Part shown: piece by piece, positions 22,558-31,512 of the stretch | Layout of the letters: each line of letters begins with the position of its first letter | Numbering within the stretch: position 1 is the first letter of the stretch | NCBI RefSeq assembly: GCF_002263515.1 | Contig: NZ_CP022752.1 | Coordinates: 3,410,001 to 3,474,000 of the forward strand | DNA: 64,000 nt | DNA from: Actinopolyspora erythraea | GTDB lineage: Bacteria; Actinomycetota; Actinomycetes; Mycobacteriales; Pseudonocardiaceae | Reading direction: 5' to 3' | The notes under the pieces: model-generated | What the model was told of the DNA's origin: nothing | Database searches by the model: none | What the model saw: the letters and a program-made list of their open reading frames with translations, nothing else | Position numbers and translations under genes: made by a program

Positions 22558-23967
22558 TCAGACCTCTTCCCGACGTTCGGGGACCCGGTGGCTCGACCGG
22601 CGACGGACCAGCCAGTAGGCGAGCAGCAGCACCGCCACGAAGGGCAACCCCGCCTTCCAGGCCATGCCGAACTGGGCGGTGAACGGCGTCGTCAGCAGCA
22701 CCGCCAGCACGAAGAGCATGGCGAGCACGGTGGTGACCGGGGCTCCCGGCAGCCGCACCGGGGAGCTCGGCAGCCCGGCCGCGGCCCGCTTGTACCGGAA
22801 GGCCAGCTGGCTGGCGAAGATGATCAGCCAGGTCAGCAGCGCACCGAACAGCGCCATGCCGAGCAGCACCGGAAACGCCGAGCCGGGAGCCAGCGCGGAG
22901 ACGGCCGCCGCCAGCGCCAGCCCGACGGCGGAGAGCAGCAGTGCCCGGCGGGGCGTGCCCTGCCCGCTGAGCCCGGCGAACCAGCGGGGCGCGTAACCGT
23001 CACGGGCCAGCGAGTAGGTCATGCGGGTGGTGACGTAGAGATTCGTGTTCATCGCGGACAGCGCCGCGGTAAGCACGACGAAGTTCATCACGCCCGCGGC
23101 GGCGGGTACCCCGGCGATCTCGAACAGCCGCACGAACGGGCTCCGCGTCAGCTCGTCGCCGCCGGAGGCGCTGTTCCAGGGCAGGATGGAGACGATCACC
23201 AACATGCCCAGCACGTAGAACAGCGCGAGCCGCAGCACCATGCCCCGGGCCGCCCGGGGGACGTCGCGGGTCGGGTCGCGCGACTCCGAGGCGGTCACCG
23301 ACACCGCCTCGGTGCCGAGATAGGAGAAGGTGACCACGGTCAACGCCAGCCACACCGCCCCGATGCCGTTGGGCAGGAACCCGCCGTGGGCCGTGAGCGC
23401 CCCCATCCCCGTCGCGGGCTCGCCCGGGAGCCCGAATACGATGTAGACGGCGCCGAGCAGGATGAACACCACGATGGTGACTACCTTGATCATGGCGAAC
23501 CAGTACTCGAACTCGCCGAAGTAGCGCACTGCGGCCGCGTTGACCACGAGCATGATCGCGGAGAACGCCACCACGGGCAGCCACAGCGGGACCTCCGGGT
23601 ACCAGAAGCGGAAGTAGATGCCGGCGGCGACGACCTCGCTGCCGATGTTGACCACCTGTGCGGCCCAGTAGATCCACCGCTGCACGAAACCGGCCATCCC
23701 CCCGAGGTAACGGTGCGCGATGGCCCCGAAACCACCCGCTTCGGGGTGCACCACCATCATCTCGGCCAGTGCGTACGCCAACGCCAGCGCGGCCAGCGCC
23801 GCCACCACGTAGGCGATCAGCACCGCGGGCCCCGCGATGGAGATCGCCAACCCCGATCCCAGGAACAGGCCGGTCCCGATCGCGCCTCCCACGGCGATCA
23901 TCCCGACCTGCCTGCTGCTGAGATCCCTGCGTAATCCGCTCTCTGACTCCTCGGCCCGCTGCCGCAC
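22558..23967 (-). CDS. Amino acid permease, APC superfamily
   Basis: A membrane transporter of about 469 residues with 12 predicted hydrophobic segments. The first helix carries the APC substrate motif VGMIAVGGAIGTGLFLGSG, followed by YALAEMMVVHPEAGGFGAIA, typical of the amino acid transporter (AAT) branch that includes GABA and aromatic amino acid permeases. Substrate cannot be read from sequence. The frame is open to 24006 (ATG), but GTG at 23967 has GGGAGG 7 bases upstream and gives the usual short N-terminal tail; either is possible. Confidence 0.92.
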   Translation of the reverse strand: MRQRAEESESGLRRDLSSRQVGMIAVGGAIGTGLFLGSGLAISIAGPAVLIAYVVAALAALALAYALAEMMVVHPEAGGFGAIAHRYLGGMAGFVQRWIYWAAQVVNIGSEVVAAGIYFRFWYPEVPLWLPVVAFSAIMLVVNAAAVRYFGEFEYWFAMIKVVTIVVFILLGAVYIVFGLPGEPATGMGALTAHGGFLPNGIGAVWLALTVVTFSYLGTEAVSVTASESRDPTRDVPRAARGMVLRLALFYVLGMLVIVSILPWNSASGGDELTRSPFVRLFEIAGVPAAAGVMNFVVLTAALSAMNTNLYVTTRMTYSLARDGYAPRWFAGLSGQGTPRRALLLSAVGLALAAAVSALAPGSAFPVLLGMALFGALLTWLIIFASQLAFRYKRAAAGLPSSPVRLPGAPVTTVLAMLFVLAVLLTTPFTAQFGMAWKAGLPFVAVLLLAYWLVRRRSSHRVPERREEV

Positions 23968-24066
23968 CCCGTTTTCCTCCCACATGCCCCGGAAAGCGCC
24001 GTCCAAACGGCCAACAATCTAAGGCAGGGAGCCGAGGAACGGTTCCGCCGGGTGGGTCGGCGCCCG

Positions 24067-24088
24067 CCGATTCCTCGCGAAGTCGCGG
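24067..24088. repeat. Half copy of a TCGCGA palindrome arm
   Basis: CCGATTCCTCGCGAAGTCGC matches one arm of the palindrome at 34427-34447 at about 17 of 21 bases. No second arm is present here. It sits in the 107-base-plus gap between the permease start and the deaminase stop. Weak on its own. Confidence 0.3.
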
Positions 24089-24113
24089 CGCCCACGGCGG
24101 GAGCGGTCGGAGC

Positions 24114-24575
24114 TCAGTCGCCCACGTCCTCGTACCACAGCTCCGGGGAGCGTTCGACGAAGTCGGCCATGAGGCGCACGCACTCGGGGTCGTCGAGCAG
24201 GATCACATCGACCCCGCAGGCGGCCAGCCACTCGTGACCACCGTAGAAGTTGCGCGCCTCGCCGATCACGACACGCCCGATGCCGAACTGCCGCACCAGA
24301 CCGCTGCAGAACCAGCACGGCGACAGCGTAGTCACCATCGTCGTGGCTCCGTAGCCGCGGTGCCTGCCCGCCGCCCGGAACGCGGTGGTCTCGGCGTGGG
24401 CGGTGGGGTCTGCGTCCTGGACACGTCTGTTGTGCCCGCGTCCCAGAACGTCGCCGTGCTCGCCGACCAGCACCGCTCCGATCGGCACTCCCCCGGCGGC
24501 CCCGCCGATCCTGGCCTGCTCGACGGCTGCGGCCAACCAGTTCCGGTACTCGTCCAACCTCGTCGCTGGCTCCAT
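24114..24575 (-). CDS. Nucleoside/cytosine deaminase family protein
   Basis: A 153-residue zinc-dependent deaminase. The catalytic HAE is in DPTAHAETTAFRAAG near 60 and the zinc cysteines are in LSPCWFCSGLVRQFG near 86, with the C-terminal region ECVRLMADFVERSPELWYED close to the yeast cytosine deaminase type. It probably deaminates cytosine or a related base for salvage; guanine or creatinine deaminase activity is an alternative. Unlike the DddA-like protein at 54 kb, all zinc ligands are intact. Confidence 0.9.
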   Translation of the reverse strand: MEPATRLDEYRNWLAAAVEQARIGGAAGGVPIGAVLVGEHGDVLGRGHNRRVQDADPTAHAETTAFRAAGRHRGYGATTMVTTLSPCWFCSGLVRQFGIGRVVIGEARNFYGGHEWLAACGVDVILLDDPECVRLMADFVERSPELWYEDVGD

Positions 24576-24698
24576 CGTCCGCTCTTCGCTCCGCGCCCGG
24601 CGCGGACGTCGTCCGCACCGGGCGCACGCCGGTCTCCTGCCACATCCGAGCGCTCCGCGGCATCGACCGCCGAAGGCCGGGGCCGACGCCCGGGCGGA

Positions 24699-25115
24699 TC
24701 AGCTCGGCAGCGAGAACGTTATCGGAGTGCCGCGTTCGACGCTGCGGCTGACCGTGCAGTGGCGCCCGATGGCGCGCCGCACGGCCTCGACGAGTTTCGT
24801 CCGCTCGGTCTCGTCGCTGATCGCGGACAGGTCCACGTCGAAGGAAACCCGCACCGACTCGAAGGTCTCCGGGTCCTGCTCGTTCACGGTGCGCTCGGCC
24901 CGAGCGGTGATCGGCTCCTCCTCACCGAGCCGCCTGACCAGCAGGTTCTGCCCGGTCAGCTGGGCGCATCCGGCGATGGCCGCCAGCAACAGCTCACCGG
25001 GCGTGAACGCGTCCGGCATCCCGGCGGCCGCGATCTCGACGGAACCGCCGCGATCGTTGCTCGCGGTGAACGTGGACGCGCCTGTCCGGGTGACCTCGAC
25101 GGGACTTGAGGACAT
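24699..25115 (-). CDS. OsmC family peroxide-detoxifying protein
   Basis: A 138-residue OsmC/Ohr-like protein. The first catalytic cysteine is in ELLLAAIAGCAQLTGQNLL near 50 and the second in AIGRHCTVSRSV near 117, the arrangement of thiol peroxidases that reduce organic hydroperoxides. The ATG at 25115 has GGAAGG about 5 bases upstream and fits family length; an upstream in-frame start at 25151 has no support. Single gene between the deaminase and rsmB. Confidence 0.9.
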   Translation of the reverse strand: MSSSPVEVTRTGASTFTASNDRGGSVEIAAAGMPDAFTPGELLLAAIAGCAQLTGQNLLVRRLGEEEPITARAERTVNEQDPETFESVRVSFDVDLSAISDETERTKLVEAVRRAIGRHCTVSRSVERGTPITFSLPS

Positions 25116-25160
25116 AACCACCTTCCGTAACGGTCGTTCGCGCGGGAACACGACACGTCG

Positions 25161-26582
25161 TCAGACCCGCAGCAGCGCACAGAACATCGCGTCCGTGCCG
25201 TGCCGGTGCGGCCACAACTGCACGGACGGACCCTCGCCCAGCGACGGGACGCCGGGAAAACACGGTCTGGCGTCCAGCTCCCGCGCACCCGATTCGGCGA
25301 CCACCTCGGAGACGACACCGGTCGTCTCGGCGCGGTGCGGCGAGCAGACCACGTAGGCCACCACCCCGCCGGGGCGGGTCAGCCGTACCGCGGACAGCAA
25401 CAGCTCGCGCTGCAACCGCACGAGCTCGTCCAGGTCACCGGGCTGCCTGCGCCAGCGCGCCTCGGGCCTGCGCCGCAGCGCTCCCAGGCCGGTGCAGGGC
25501 GCGTCCACCAGCACCCGGTCGTAACCGCCCGAGAGCCCCGGATCACGTCCGTCGGCGACGCGCACGTTCACCGACAGTCCCCGAGTGGCCGATTCGACGA
25601 GCTCGGCGCGGTGCCGGGTCTGCTCCACGGCGTCGAGCGTGCCGCCGTCCAAAGTGACCAGAGCACCGAGCAGGTTCGCCTTGCCGCCGGGCCCGGCGCA
25701 CAGGTCCAGCCACCGGGTGTCGGAACCGTCCAGCTCCACGCCGGTCAGCGCCAGCGCGGTGAGCTGACTGCCCTCGTCCTGCACCGCGGCGAAGCCCTCC
25801 TGAACCGGCTCCAGCTCGCCGGGGTCGCCGGCTCCGGCCTCCAGGTGAACCCCGTAGGGCGAGTACGGCGCGGGGTCACCGCCGGTGACAGCGGCCAGTT
25901 CGTCCGCGCTGATCTCGCCGGGACGGGCCGTGAGGTGCACGGCGGGCCGGGCGTCATCGGCGGCCAGCGCCGCGTCGAGCTCCGCGCCGGTGTCCCGCAG
26001 CGCCTCGGCGAAGGCCTGGGCGATCCACCGGGGATGGGCGTGCCGGAACGCCGTGTTGCCGACCGGGTCGGACTCCGCGTCGGGAGCCAGCAGTTCGACC
26101 CACTCGTGCTCCTCGCGCTCACCGACCCGGCGCAGCACCGCGTTGGCGAACCCGGCCAGGCGGGAACCGCAGTTGCCGCGCACCAGGTCGACCGTGGCCG
26201 CGACGGCGGCGTGCCCGGGGATCCGGGTGCGCAGTATCTGGTAGGTGCCGAGCCGGAGGGCGTCCAGCAGCAACGGGTCCACCTCGTCCAGCGCCCGGTC
26301 GCTGCACTCGGCTATGACCGCGTCCAGCAACCCCCGCGCCCGCGAGGCACCGTAGGCGAGTTCGGTGGCCAGCGCGGCGTCGCGGCCGCTGACCCGGTAC
26401 TGCCGCAGCAGCCCGGGCAGCACCAGGTTGGCGTAGGCGTCGCGTTCCCGCACGGCACGCAGCGTCTCCAGCGCCACCGTGCGGGCGGGGTCGTCGGTCG
26501 GCGGTTTCGCCCGCTCGGCCCGCCGGTTGGGTGGCCGGGAGTTCTTCGGGCGGGAGTTGGCGCGAGGACGCTTGCGGTTCAC
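25161..26582 (-). CDS. rsmB: 16S rRNA (cytosine967-C5)-methyltransferase RsmB
   Basis: A 473-residue protein with an N-terminal NusB-like RNA-binding domain ([21 protein letters not shown] near 31, up to NAVLRRVGE near 150) and a C-terminal methyltransferase. The SAM site is [17 protein letters not shown] near 285, and the two catalytic cysteines are in [21 protein letters not shown] near 350 and [12 protein letters not shown] near 410. The N-terminal tail is strongly basic. The GTG start overlaps the fmt stop by 4 bases (GTGA), so it is coupled to fmt, the usual def-fmt-rsmB order. Confidence 0.96.
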   Translation of the reverse strand: MNRKRPRANSRPKNSRPPNRRAERAKPPTDDPARTVALETLRAVRERDAYANLVLPGLLRQYRVSGRDAALATELAYGASRARGLLDAVIAECSDRALDEVDPLLLDALRLGTYQILRTRIPGHAAVAATVDLVRGNCGSRLAGFANAVLRRVGEREEHEWVELLAPDAESDPVGNTAFRHAHPRWIAQAFAEALRDTGAELDAALAADDARPAVHLTARPGEISADELAAVTGGDPAPYSPYGVHLEAGAGDPGELEPVQEGFAAVQDEGSQLTALALTGVELDGSDTRWLDLCAGPGGKANLLGALVTLDGGTLDAVEQTRHRAELVESATRGLSVNVRVADGRDPGLSGGYDRVLVDAPCTGLGALRRRPEARWRRQPGDLDELVRLQRELLLSAVRLTRPGGVVAYVVCSPHRAETTGVVSEVVAESGARELDARPCFPGVPSLGEGPSVQLWPHRHGTDAMFCALLRV

Positions 26583-27517
26583 TTCAGCACGGTTCCTTGT
26601 TCGAGGTGCACACCGCGCGCCCAGTCGGTGGCGGGCATGCGTTTCTTGCCGTGGGCCTGGACCTCGCCGAGCCGGACGGGGTCGGTGGCGGTGCCGACCA
26701 GCACCCGCTTGCGCTGGACGAGGATCTCGCCCGGTCGCAGTTCGCGCAGCTCCGGGGAGTCGGCCTCGACCACGGTAACCGGTCCCAGTTTGATCCGGTG
26801 CTCGGCCAGCCACGCCCAGGCCCCCGGATCCGGGGTCACGGAGCGGATCACCCGGTCCACGGCCCGCGCGGGCATGCCGAAGTCGACCTTGGCATCCGCC
26901 GTGGTGATCTTGGGAGCGTAGGTCGCTCCGTCCTCGGACTGCGGCTCGGCACGAGCGGTACCGCTCTCGACCGCGTCGAGGGTCGCGACCAGCAGGTCGG
27001 CACCGGACACGGCCAACCGGTCCAGCAGCGAACCGGCCGTGTCATCCGCGCGGATCCCCTCGGTGACCACGCCGAACACCGGTCCGGCGTCGAGTTCGGG
27101 CACGATCCGGAACGTGCTGGCGCCGGTGATGTCGTCCCCCCTGCGGATCGAGGCGGGCACCGGAGCCGCCCCCCGCCAGGCGGGCAGCAGCGAGAAGTGC
27201 AGGTTGATCCAGCCGTACCGGGGTATGTCGAGCGCCTCCTGCCGCAGCAGCGCGCCGTAGGCGACCACCGGACAGCAGTCGGGCTCCAGCTCGGAGAGCC
27301 GCCGCAGGAACTCCGGATCCGAGGCGCTGGCGGGTGTCAGCACCTCGATCCCGTGCCGCTCGGCGCATTCGCGTACCGGCGACGGCACTGTTCTGCGCCC
27401 CCGCCCGGCGGGGGCGTCCGGCCTGGTGACCACGGCCGCGACCTCGTGCCGCGAGTCGAGCAGGCCGCGAAGTGCGGGCACTGCGGTGTCGGGAGTGCCC
27501 GCGAATACCACGCGCAT
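26579..27517 (-). CDS. fmt: Methionyl-tRNA formyltransferase
   Basis: A 312-residue enzyme that formylates initiator methionyl-tRNA using 10-formyl-tetrahydrofolate. It starts [20 protein letters not shown] and carries [37 protein letters not shown] near 91 to 125, which includes the catalytic Asn-His and SLLP loop. The C-terminal OB-like domain begins near 205. The frame is open to 27805, but the ATG at 27517 begins at the conserved start and follows the def stop by 2 bases. Confidence 0.97.
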   Translation of the reverse strand: MRVVFAGTPDTAVPALRGLLDSRHEVAAVVTRPDAPAGRGRRTVPSPVRECAERHGIEVLTPASASDPEFLRRLSELEPDCCPVVAYGALLRQEALDIPRYGWINLHFSLLPAWRGAAPVPASIRRGDDITGASTFRIVPELDAGPVFGVVTEGIRADDTAGSLLDRLAVSGADLLVATLDAVESGTARAEPQSEDGATYAPKITTADAKVDFGMPARAVDRVIRSVTPDPGAWAWLAEHRIKLGPVTVVEADSPELRELRPGEILVQRKRVLVGTATDPVRLGEVQAHGKKRMPATDWARGVHLEQGTVLK

Positions 27518-27519
27518 GT

Positions 27520-28067
27520 CTAGTGCAGTCCTCCGAACGACGATTTCGGGTCTTGCTCGGTCACCGGTCCGGCCTCGCCCAGGGGCGATTCCGCCGGTCG
27601 CCGTCCCGACCGGGACGGTGCGGGACGCTCGTCGAGCCGGTCGAGGAAGACCACCCCGTGGAGATGATCGGTCTCGTGCTGCAAGCACCGGGCCAGCAGT
27701 TCCGAACCGGCGACCTCGACGGGTTCGCCGTGCATGTTCCACCCCCGAACGAGCACGGTGCGATACCTCGGGCACACCCGATCGACTCCCGGAACGGAAA
27801 GACACCCCTCGGGGGCCTCGTGCGTCTGCTCACCGAGCGGATACAGCGAAGGATTCACCAGATGCCCGGCATGCCCGGCACAATGATAGGTGAACACTAG
27901 GAGCGGCTCGCCCAGCTGGGGGCGGCGAGTCCCGCGCCGCCACTGCTCTCCATCGTGTCCCAGAGGTCGCGCACGAGCCTCCGGAGCTGCCTGTCGAAGT
28001 CGACGACCTCGGCGGAGCCGTTCCGCAGCACCGGGTCCCCGAGAAGACGAATCGGCCGGACGCTCAC
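27520..28067 (-). pseudogene. def: Peptide deformylase, interrupted by one frameshift
   Basis: A complete deformylase is readable in two frames. From GTG 28067 (GGAG about 7 bases upstream) the protein runs SVRPIRLLGDPVLRNGSAEV to the first half of motif 1, GAGLAAP, then reads into SWASRS and a stop. One base shifted, the sequence continues as [25 protein letters not shown], motif 2 EGCLSVPG and motif 3 QHETDHLHG, ending at 27520, 2 bases from fmt. The break is one base missing from the G run at 27918-27922 (five where six are needed). All metal and catalytic residues are intact, so this is either a very recent lesion or a sequence error. Deformylase removes the formyl group added through Fmt. 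Whether another def exists in the genome cannot be seen. Confidence 0.85.
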
Positions 28068-28158
28068 ACTCGCTCTCCAGGATCTCGGGGTACCGGAGAG
28101 GTCCAGTCTAGGGCTCGGGGCACCGGGGTGGCGCTCCGAGAGAGGCACCGGCGAGCAC

Positions 28159-28200
28159 GGGGCTCGTGCCGGACGCCGGTGAGGTTCCGGCACGAGCCCC
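28159..28200. terminator. Strong hairpin downstream of the glycoside hydrolase gene
   Basis: A perfect inverted repeat with 15-base arms (GGGGCTCGTGCCGGA / TCCGGCACGAGCCCC) and a 12-base loop. It lies between the hydrolase stop at 28342 and the def start at 28067, so it should end the hydrolase transcript and insulate def-fmt-rsmB. Confidence 0.7.
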
Positions 28201-28341
28201 TGATCACCTCCCGGACAGCCGCGGGCGGGCACTCACCGGGCGACCGGCGAGTACCCGCCCCGGAAAGCGAGCGGACGGGACGCCCTTCCACGCGCCCTCC
28301 CCGATGTCGAACCGGACTGGCGTCGAACCGGACGGGCCCGG

Positions 28342-30000
28342 TCAGGGGGTGGCCGACAACGCCGCCTCGGTGTAGTCGCAGCTCGGGGACCACAGCAGGA
28401 AGGAATCGATCCCGTTGTCCCTGGTGGCCGCGATCTGGGCCGATACCTTCCCCGGCCCGTAGTGCACCCCGAGGCTGAAGTCCTGCAACCACGGGATCAC
28501 CTCGGAGCCGGTTCCGTCGACCGTCCCACGCCAGTCCCGCAACGAGCGCCGCACGATCTTGTAGGGCTCGTTGTTGGGGTCGGCCACGTCGTACTCACCG
28601 GGACCCCAGTGCGAGGGATAGATCATCGGTGCCACGTAGTCGACGTATTCCGCGATCTTCGGAATGTTCTGCCCGACCGATTCCGGTCTCGTCACGGTGA
28701 TGCCGAACACCGAGGCACCCAGATAGGTGCCGTGTTCGCGGAGTCGCTCGCGGGACTGCCGCAGAAATCCCGCGATGCTTTCGGAGGGCGTTTTCTCCAG
28801 CCCGGCGAACCGCATTCCGCTCCGATCACCATCCGGCCTGCGCACGTAGTCGTAGAGCACGTCGTCGAAACCGAGTCGGGCCGCCTCGGCGGCGATGTCG
28901 ATGTTGTAGTCGCGCACCGTGGGATTCGCGAAGTTGGTGAACGAGTAGTCGCCGTAACCGCCGTTGTAGGGGCCGCCGGAGGCGGTGCGTACGACCTGGT
29001 CCCGGTTGCCTGCCTTCCAGGCGGCCTCGGCCAGGACCGGGTCCTTGAAAGCCACGAGCCTGCCCACTACTCGCACGCCCATGTCGTGCAGCCGGTCGAT
29101 GGCGCGGCGAGCGTCGTAGTAGCCCTTGTCGGCCCCGATCCGCTCGGCCAGCGGCACGGCGGAGTCGTACTGGACCTCGCCACTCTCGTCCTTTATGTCC
29201 AGTTCCACGGTGTCGATGAGTCCCTGTCGTGCCATGCGCAGCACCGGCTCGCGGAGCTGATCGCTGGACCAGGCCAGACCGGTCATGTGCACGGCCCGCA
29301 TACCGGGGTGTTCCACTTCGACCCTGACCTCGGTCGAGGTCGTGTTGCCCGCCCGGTCGGCGGCCTCGACGGCCACGCTCGCGGCCGGGTCGCTCAGCTC
29401 CCGACCGAACCGGCCGGAACCGTCGAGCGGAACCTCCTTCCCTCCGATGGTGACCCGGGAGGCGCCCTCCGCCGTCCCGGAGACGGTGACCGGGTCCGAA
29501 AAGGACTCGGTGTTCACGGTCTCCGGAAGACGCAACTCGGGAGGGGTGGAATCCACCTCGAAACTCTCGGTCAGGGTCCTGTTCCAGGGCACGGCTCCGG
29601 AGGGCAGCTCGACGCGCAGCTCGTGGCTCCCCTCGGACAACCCGCTCGGCCGCAGCAGTGCCGCGCCGTCCCGCACCCGGACGGGCACGGGCTCCCCGTC
29701 GATGCTGGCCCTGACCTTCTCCGGGGAGTCCGTCTCCACGCGGACGTCCCCCTCCGCGACTGCCGCGGGGGTGAGCGGATGGTCGGGCAACCCGCGCACG
29801 GCGGGACGTTGCGCGGTGAGCAGGTTCGTCACCCAGATACCGCCGACCACGAGCAGCAGTCCGCCCACTGTCATGGCGATCTTTCCCAGCGAAGCCCGCC
29901 TGCCGCGGCGCTGCCGGGAAGGTTCCGAGTTCCGCTCCTCGTGGTGTTCGCCCGCTGACGTTTCGTTGTCGTCGCTGTTTCCTGGCGTCGGATCAACCAT
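28342..30000 (-). CDS. Putative membrane-anchored glycoside hydrolase (DUF4015 type)
   Basis: A 552-residue protein with an acidic/basic cytoplasmic tail, one membrane anchor near residues 41 to 60 (AMTVGGLLLVVGGIWVTNLL), two immunoglobulin-like segments (about 85 to 240, with DSTPPELRLPE and DRAGNTTSTEVRV), and a TIM-barrel domain from about 250 (AVHMTGLAWSS, DTVELDIKDESGEVQYDS, GFDDVLYDYVRRPDGDRSGM, VDYVAPMIYPSHW). This barrel type is annotated as putative glycosyl hydrolase; the acidic residues in LYDYVRRPDGD and MIYPSHWGPGE are where catalysis would be expected. Likely acts outside the membrane on cell-envelope polysaccharide. Start ATG has GAGGTG 6 bases upstream. Divergent from a secreted polysaccharide deacetylase. 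Confidence 0.88.
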   Translation of the reverse strand: MVDPTPGNSDDNETSAGEHHEERNSEPSRQRRGRRASLGKIAMTVGGLLLVVGGIWVTNLLTAQRPAVRGLPDHPLTPAAVAEGDVRVETDSPEKVRASIDGEPVPVRVRDGAALLRPSGLSEGSHELRVELPSGAVPWNRTLTESFEVDSTPPELRLPETVNTESFSDPVTVSGTAEGASRVTIGGKEVPLDGSGRFGRELSDPAASVAVEAADRAGNTTSTEVRVEVEHPGMRAVHMTGLAWSSDQLREPVLRMARQGLIDTVELDIKDESGEVQYDSAVPLAERIGADKGYYDARRAIDRLHDMGVRVVGRLVAFKDPVLAEAAWKAGNRDQVVRTASGGPYNGGYGDYSFTNFANPTVRDYNIDIAAEAARLGFDDVLYDYVRRPDGDRSGMRFAGLEKTPSESIAGFLRQSRERLREHGTYLGASVFGITVTRPESVGQNIPKIAEYVDYVAPMIYPSHWGPGEYDVADPNNEPYKIVRRSLRDWRGTVDGTGSEVIPWLQDFSLGVHYGPGKVSAQIAATRDNGIDSFLLWSPSCDYTEAALSATP

Positions 30001-30143
30001 CGTGTCACCTCATCTGATCCACCACGGTAGGCCGACGCGGTGCCGCTCGCAGATCGCGGCAAAACGTCGTGATTCACGGTGGCAGGTAATACCGGTTCGA
30101 GCAATGACCGGCATGGAGTAACCAAAACCGGCTTGTCTTTCTC

Positions 30144-30158
30144 TACAGTGTGAAATCT
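30144..30158 (+). promoter_or_regulatory. Possible -10 box of a leaderless deacetylase transcript
   Basis: TACAGT at 30144-30149 lies 9 bases before the ATG at 30159 and no ribosome binding site is present, consistent with transcription starting at or near the start codon. No -35 box is obvious. Confidence 0.3.
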
Positions 30159-31265
30159 ATGGCACTAACGAGGGAATTAAACGAGACAGCCTTGTCAAGG
30201 CCACCAGGCCCCCACAACAGACTGCGCGTACTGCTCGCCTCGACCGTCGCGATCGGACTGCTGACGACGAGCGGATGTGCCACGCAGGGGTCTTCGGGAA
30301 CTCCGCAACCTAGTGAGAGCCCTCCGGCGACCTCCACGACCGCCGAACCGACGGGCTCGCCACCTCCCTCCCCCGCCGAGGTCGGCGCCAACGAACTGGG
30401 CAGGATCCCCGTGTTGATGTACCACCGGATCACCCCGGATCCCGCCAGCGTCTACGACCGCACCCCCGAACAGTTCCGGGCCGAGCTGCGCAGGCTGGCG
30501 GCGGAGGACTACGTACCGATCACCACGGCGGACTACGCCAGCGGCCGGATCGACATCCCCGCGGGCAAGCATCCGGTGGTTCTCACCTTCGACGACGCCT
30601 CGACCACCCAGTTCCGGTTGAACTCCTCGGGAGAACCGGCGGCGAACACCGCCGTGGCCATCCTCCGCGAGGTGTCCGAACAGCACCGGGACTTCCCGGC
30701 CACCGCCTCGTTCTACATCACCAACCCACCGTTCGGCGGGGAGAACGCCGCGCGAAGCATGCGCTGGTTGCACGAGCACGGCTTCGAGCTCGGCAACCAC
30801 ACACTGGATCATCCTACCCTTTCACGGAGCTCGGCCTCGGAGGTGAGGCACCAGATCGCCGGAATGCGGCGCGAGATCACCGAAGCGGTTCCCGAGGCCG
30901 AGGTGAACACCATCGCCCTGCCGCACGGGGTCCACCCGGAGCAGGAGGGACTGGCCCGGTCCGGTGAGGCCGACGGTGTCCGGTACCAGCATGACGCGGT
31001 GTTGCTCGTCGGGGCCCGCCCCGCTCCCGCACCCTTCACGAAACGCTTCGACCCGCTGAACGTTCCCCGCATCCGCTCGCAGTCGGGCGAGGGGGACTCC
31101 GCGAAGTTCGGTTCGACGGCCTGGTTGGACAAACTCGCCGCCAACCCGTCCACTCGCTACACCTCGGACGGCGACCCCGAGGTGATCTCCTATCCCTCGG
31201 ACAGCGCCCGCACCCCGGCACCGCGGTACTCCGAACGGGCAACGGCCTACGAACCCCGGAACTGA
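30159..31265 (+). CDS. Polysaccharide deacetylase family lipoprotein
   Basis: A 368-residue exported enzyme. The signal peptide ends in the lipobox LTTSGC near residue 40, followed by a serine/threonine/proline spacer, so it should be a lipoprotein on the outer face of the membrane. The NodB domain begins near 80: RIPVLMYHRIT, the metal-binding TFDDAST near 145, and ELGNHTLDHPTLSR near 210 with the HxxxH histidines. Such enzymes remove acetyl groups from peptidoglycan or other wall glycans. A GTG 9 bases upstream (30150) is an alternative start. It is divergent from the membrane-anchored glycoside hydrolase, so both may share control and act on the same wall polymer. Confidence 0.92.
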   Translation: MALTRELNETALSRPPGPHNRLRVLLASTVAIGLLTTSGCATQGSSGTPQPSESPPATSTTAEPTGSPPPSPAEVGANELGRIPVLMYHRITPDPASVYDRTPEQFRAELRRLAAEDYVPITTADYASGRIDIPAGKHPVVLTFDDASTTQFRLNSSGEPAANTAVAILREVSEQHRDFPATASFYITNPPFGGENAARSMRWLHEHGFELGNHTLDHPTLSRSSASEVRHQIAGMRREITEAVPEAEVNTIALPHGVHPEQEGLARSGEADGVRYQHDAVLLVGARPAPAPFTKRFDPLNVPRIRSQSGEGDSAKFGSTAWLDKLAANPSTRYTSDGDPEVISYPSDSARTPAPRYSERATAYEPRN

Positions 31266-31512
31266 CGGAACAGCCACCGGAACGCTCGACCGACCCCGCG
31301 CCGAACCGAATCAGCCGGGGTGAGCACCCGATTCCCCACCTCCCCCGGCGAGCCGGTGCCGAAACCACCCCGCATCAGGCCCACCCGACACCCGCGTGCG
31401 CTCCGCGCGGAAGAGCGGGGAAAGTCCGGCGCGGCGCACCACCGCCCGACGCCGCTCCTGCCCGAGCCGGGAGGTGAGCACCACCACGGCAGCGGCGAGC
31501 GGGCAGCCGCGA

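Noticed and set aside
31266..31512. Further coding sequence beyond the PriA end on the minus strand
   Set aside because: The first PriA frame stays open to 31247, but the canonical PriA ending occurs at 31513 in another frame; what follows has no protein-like motif.
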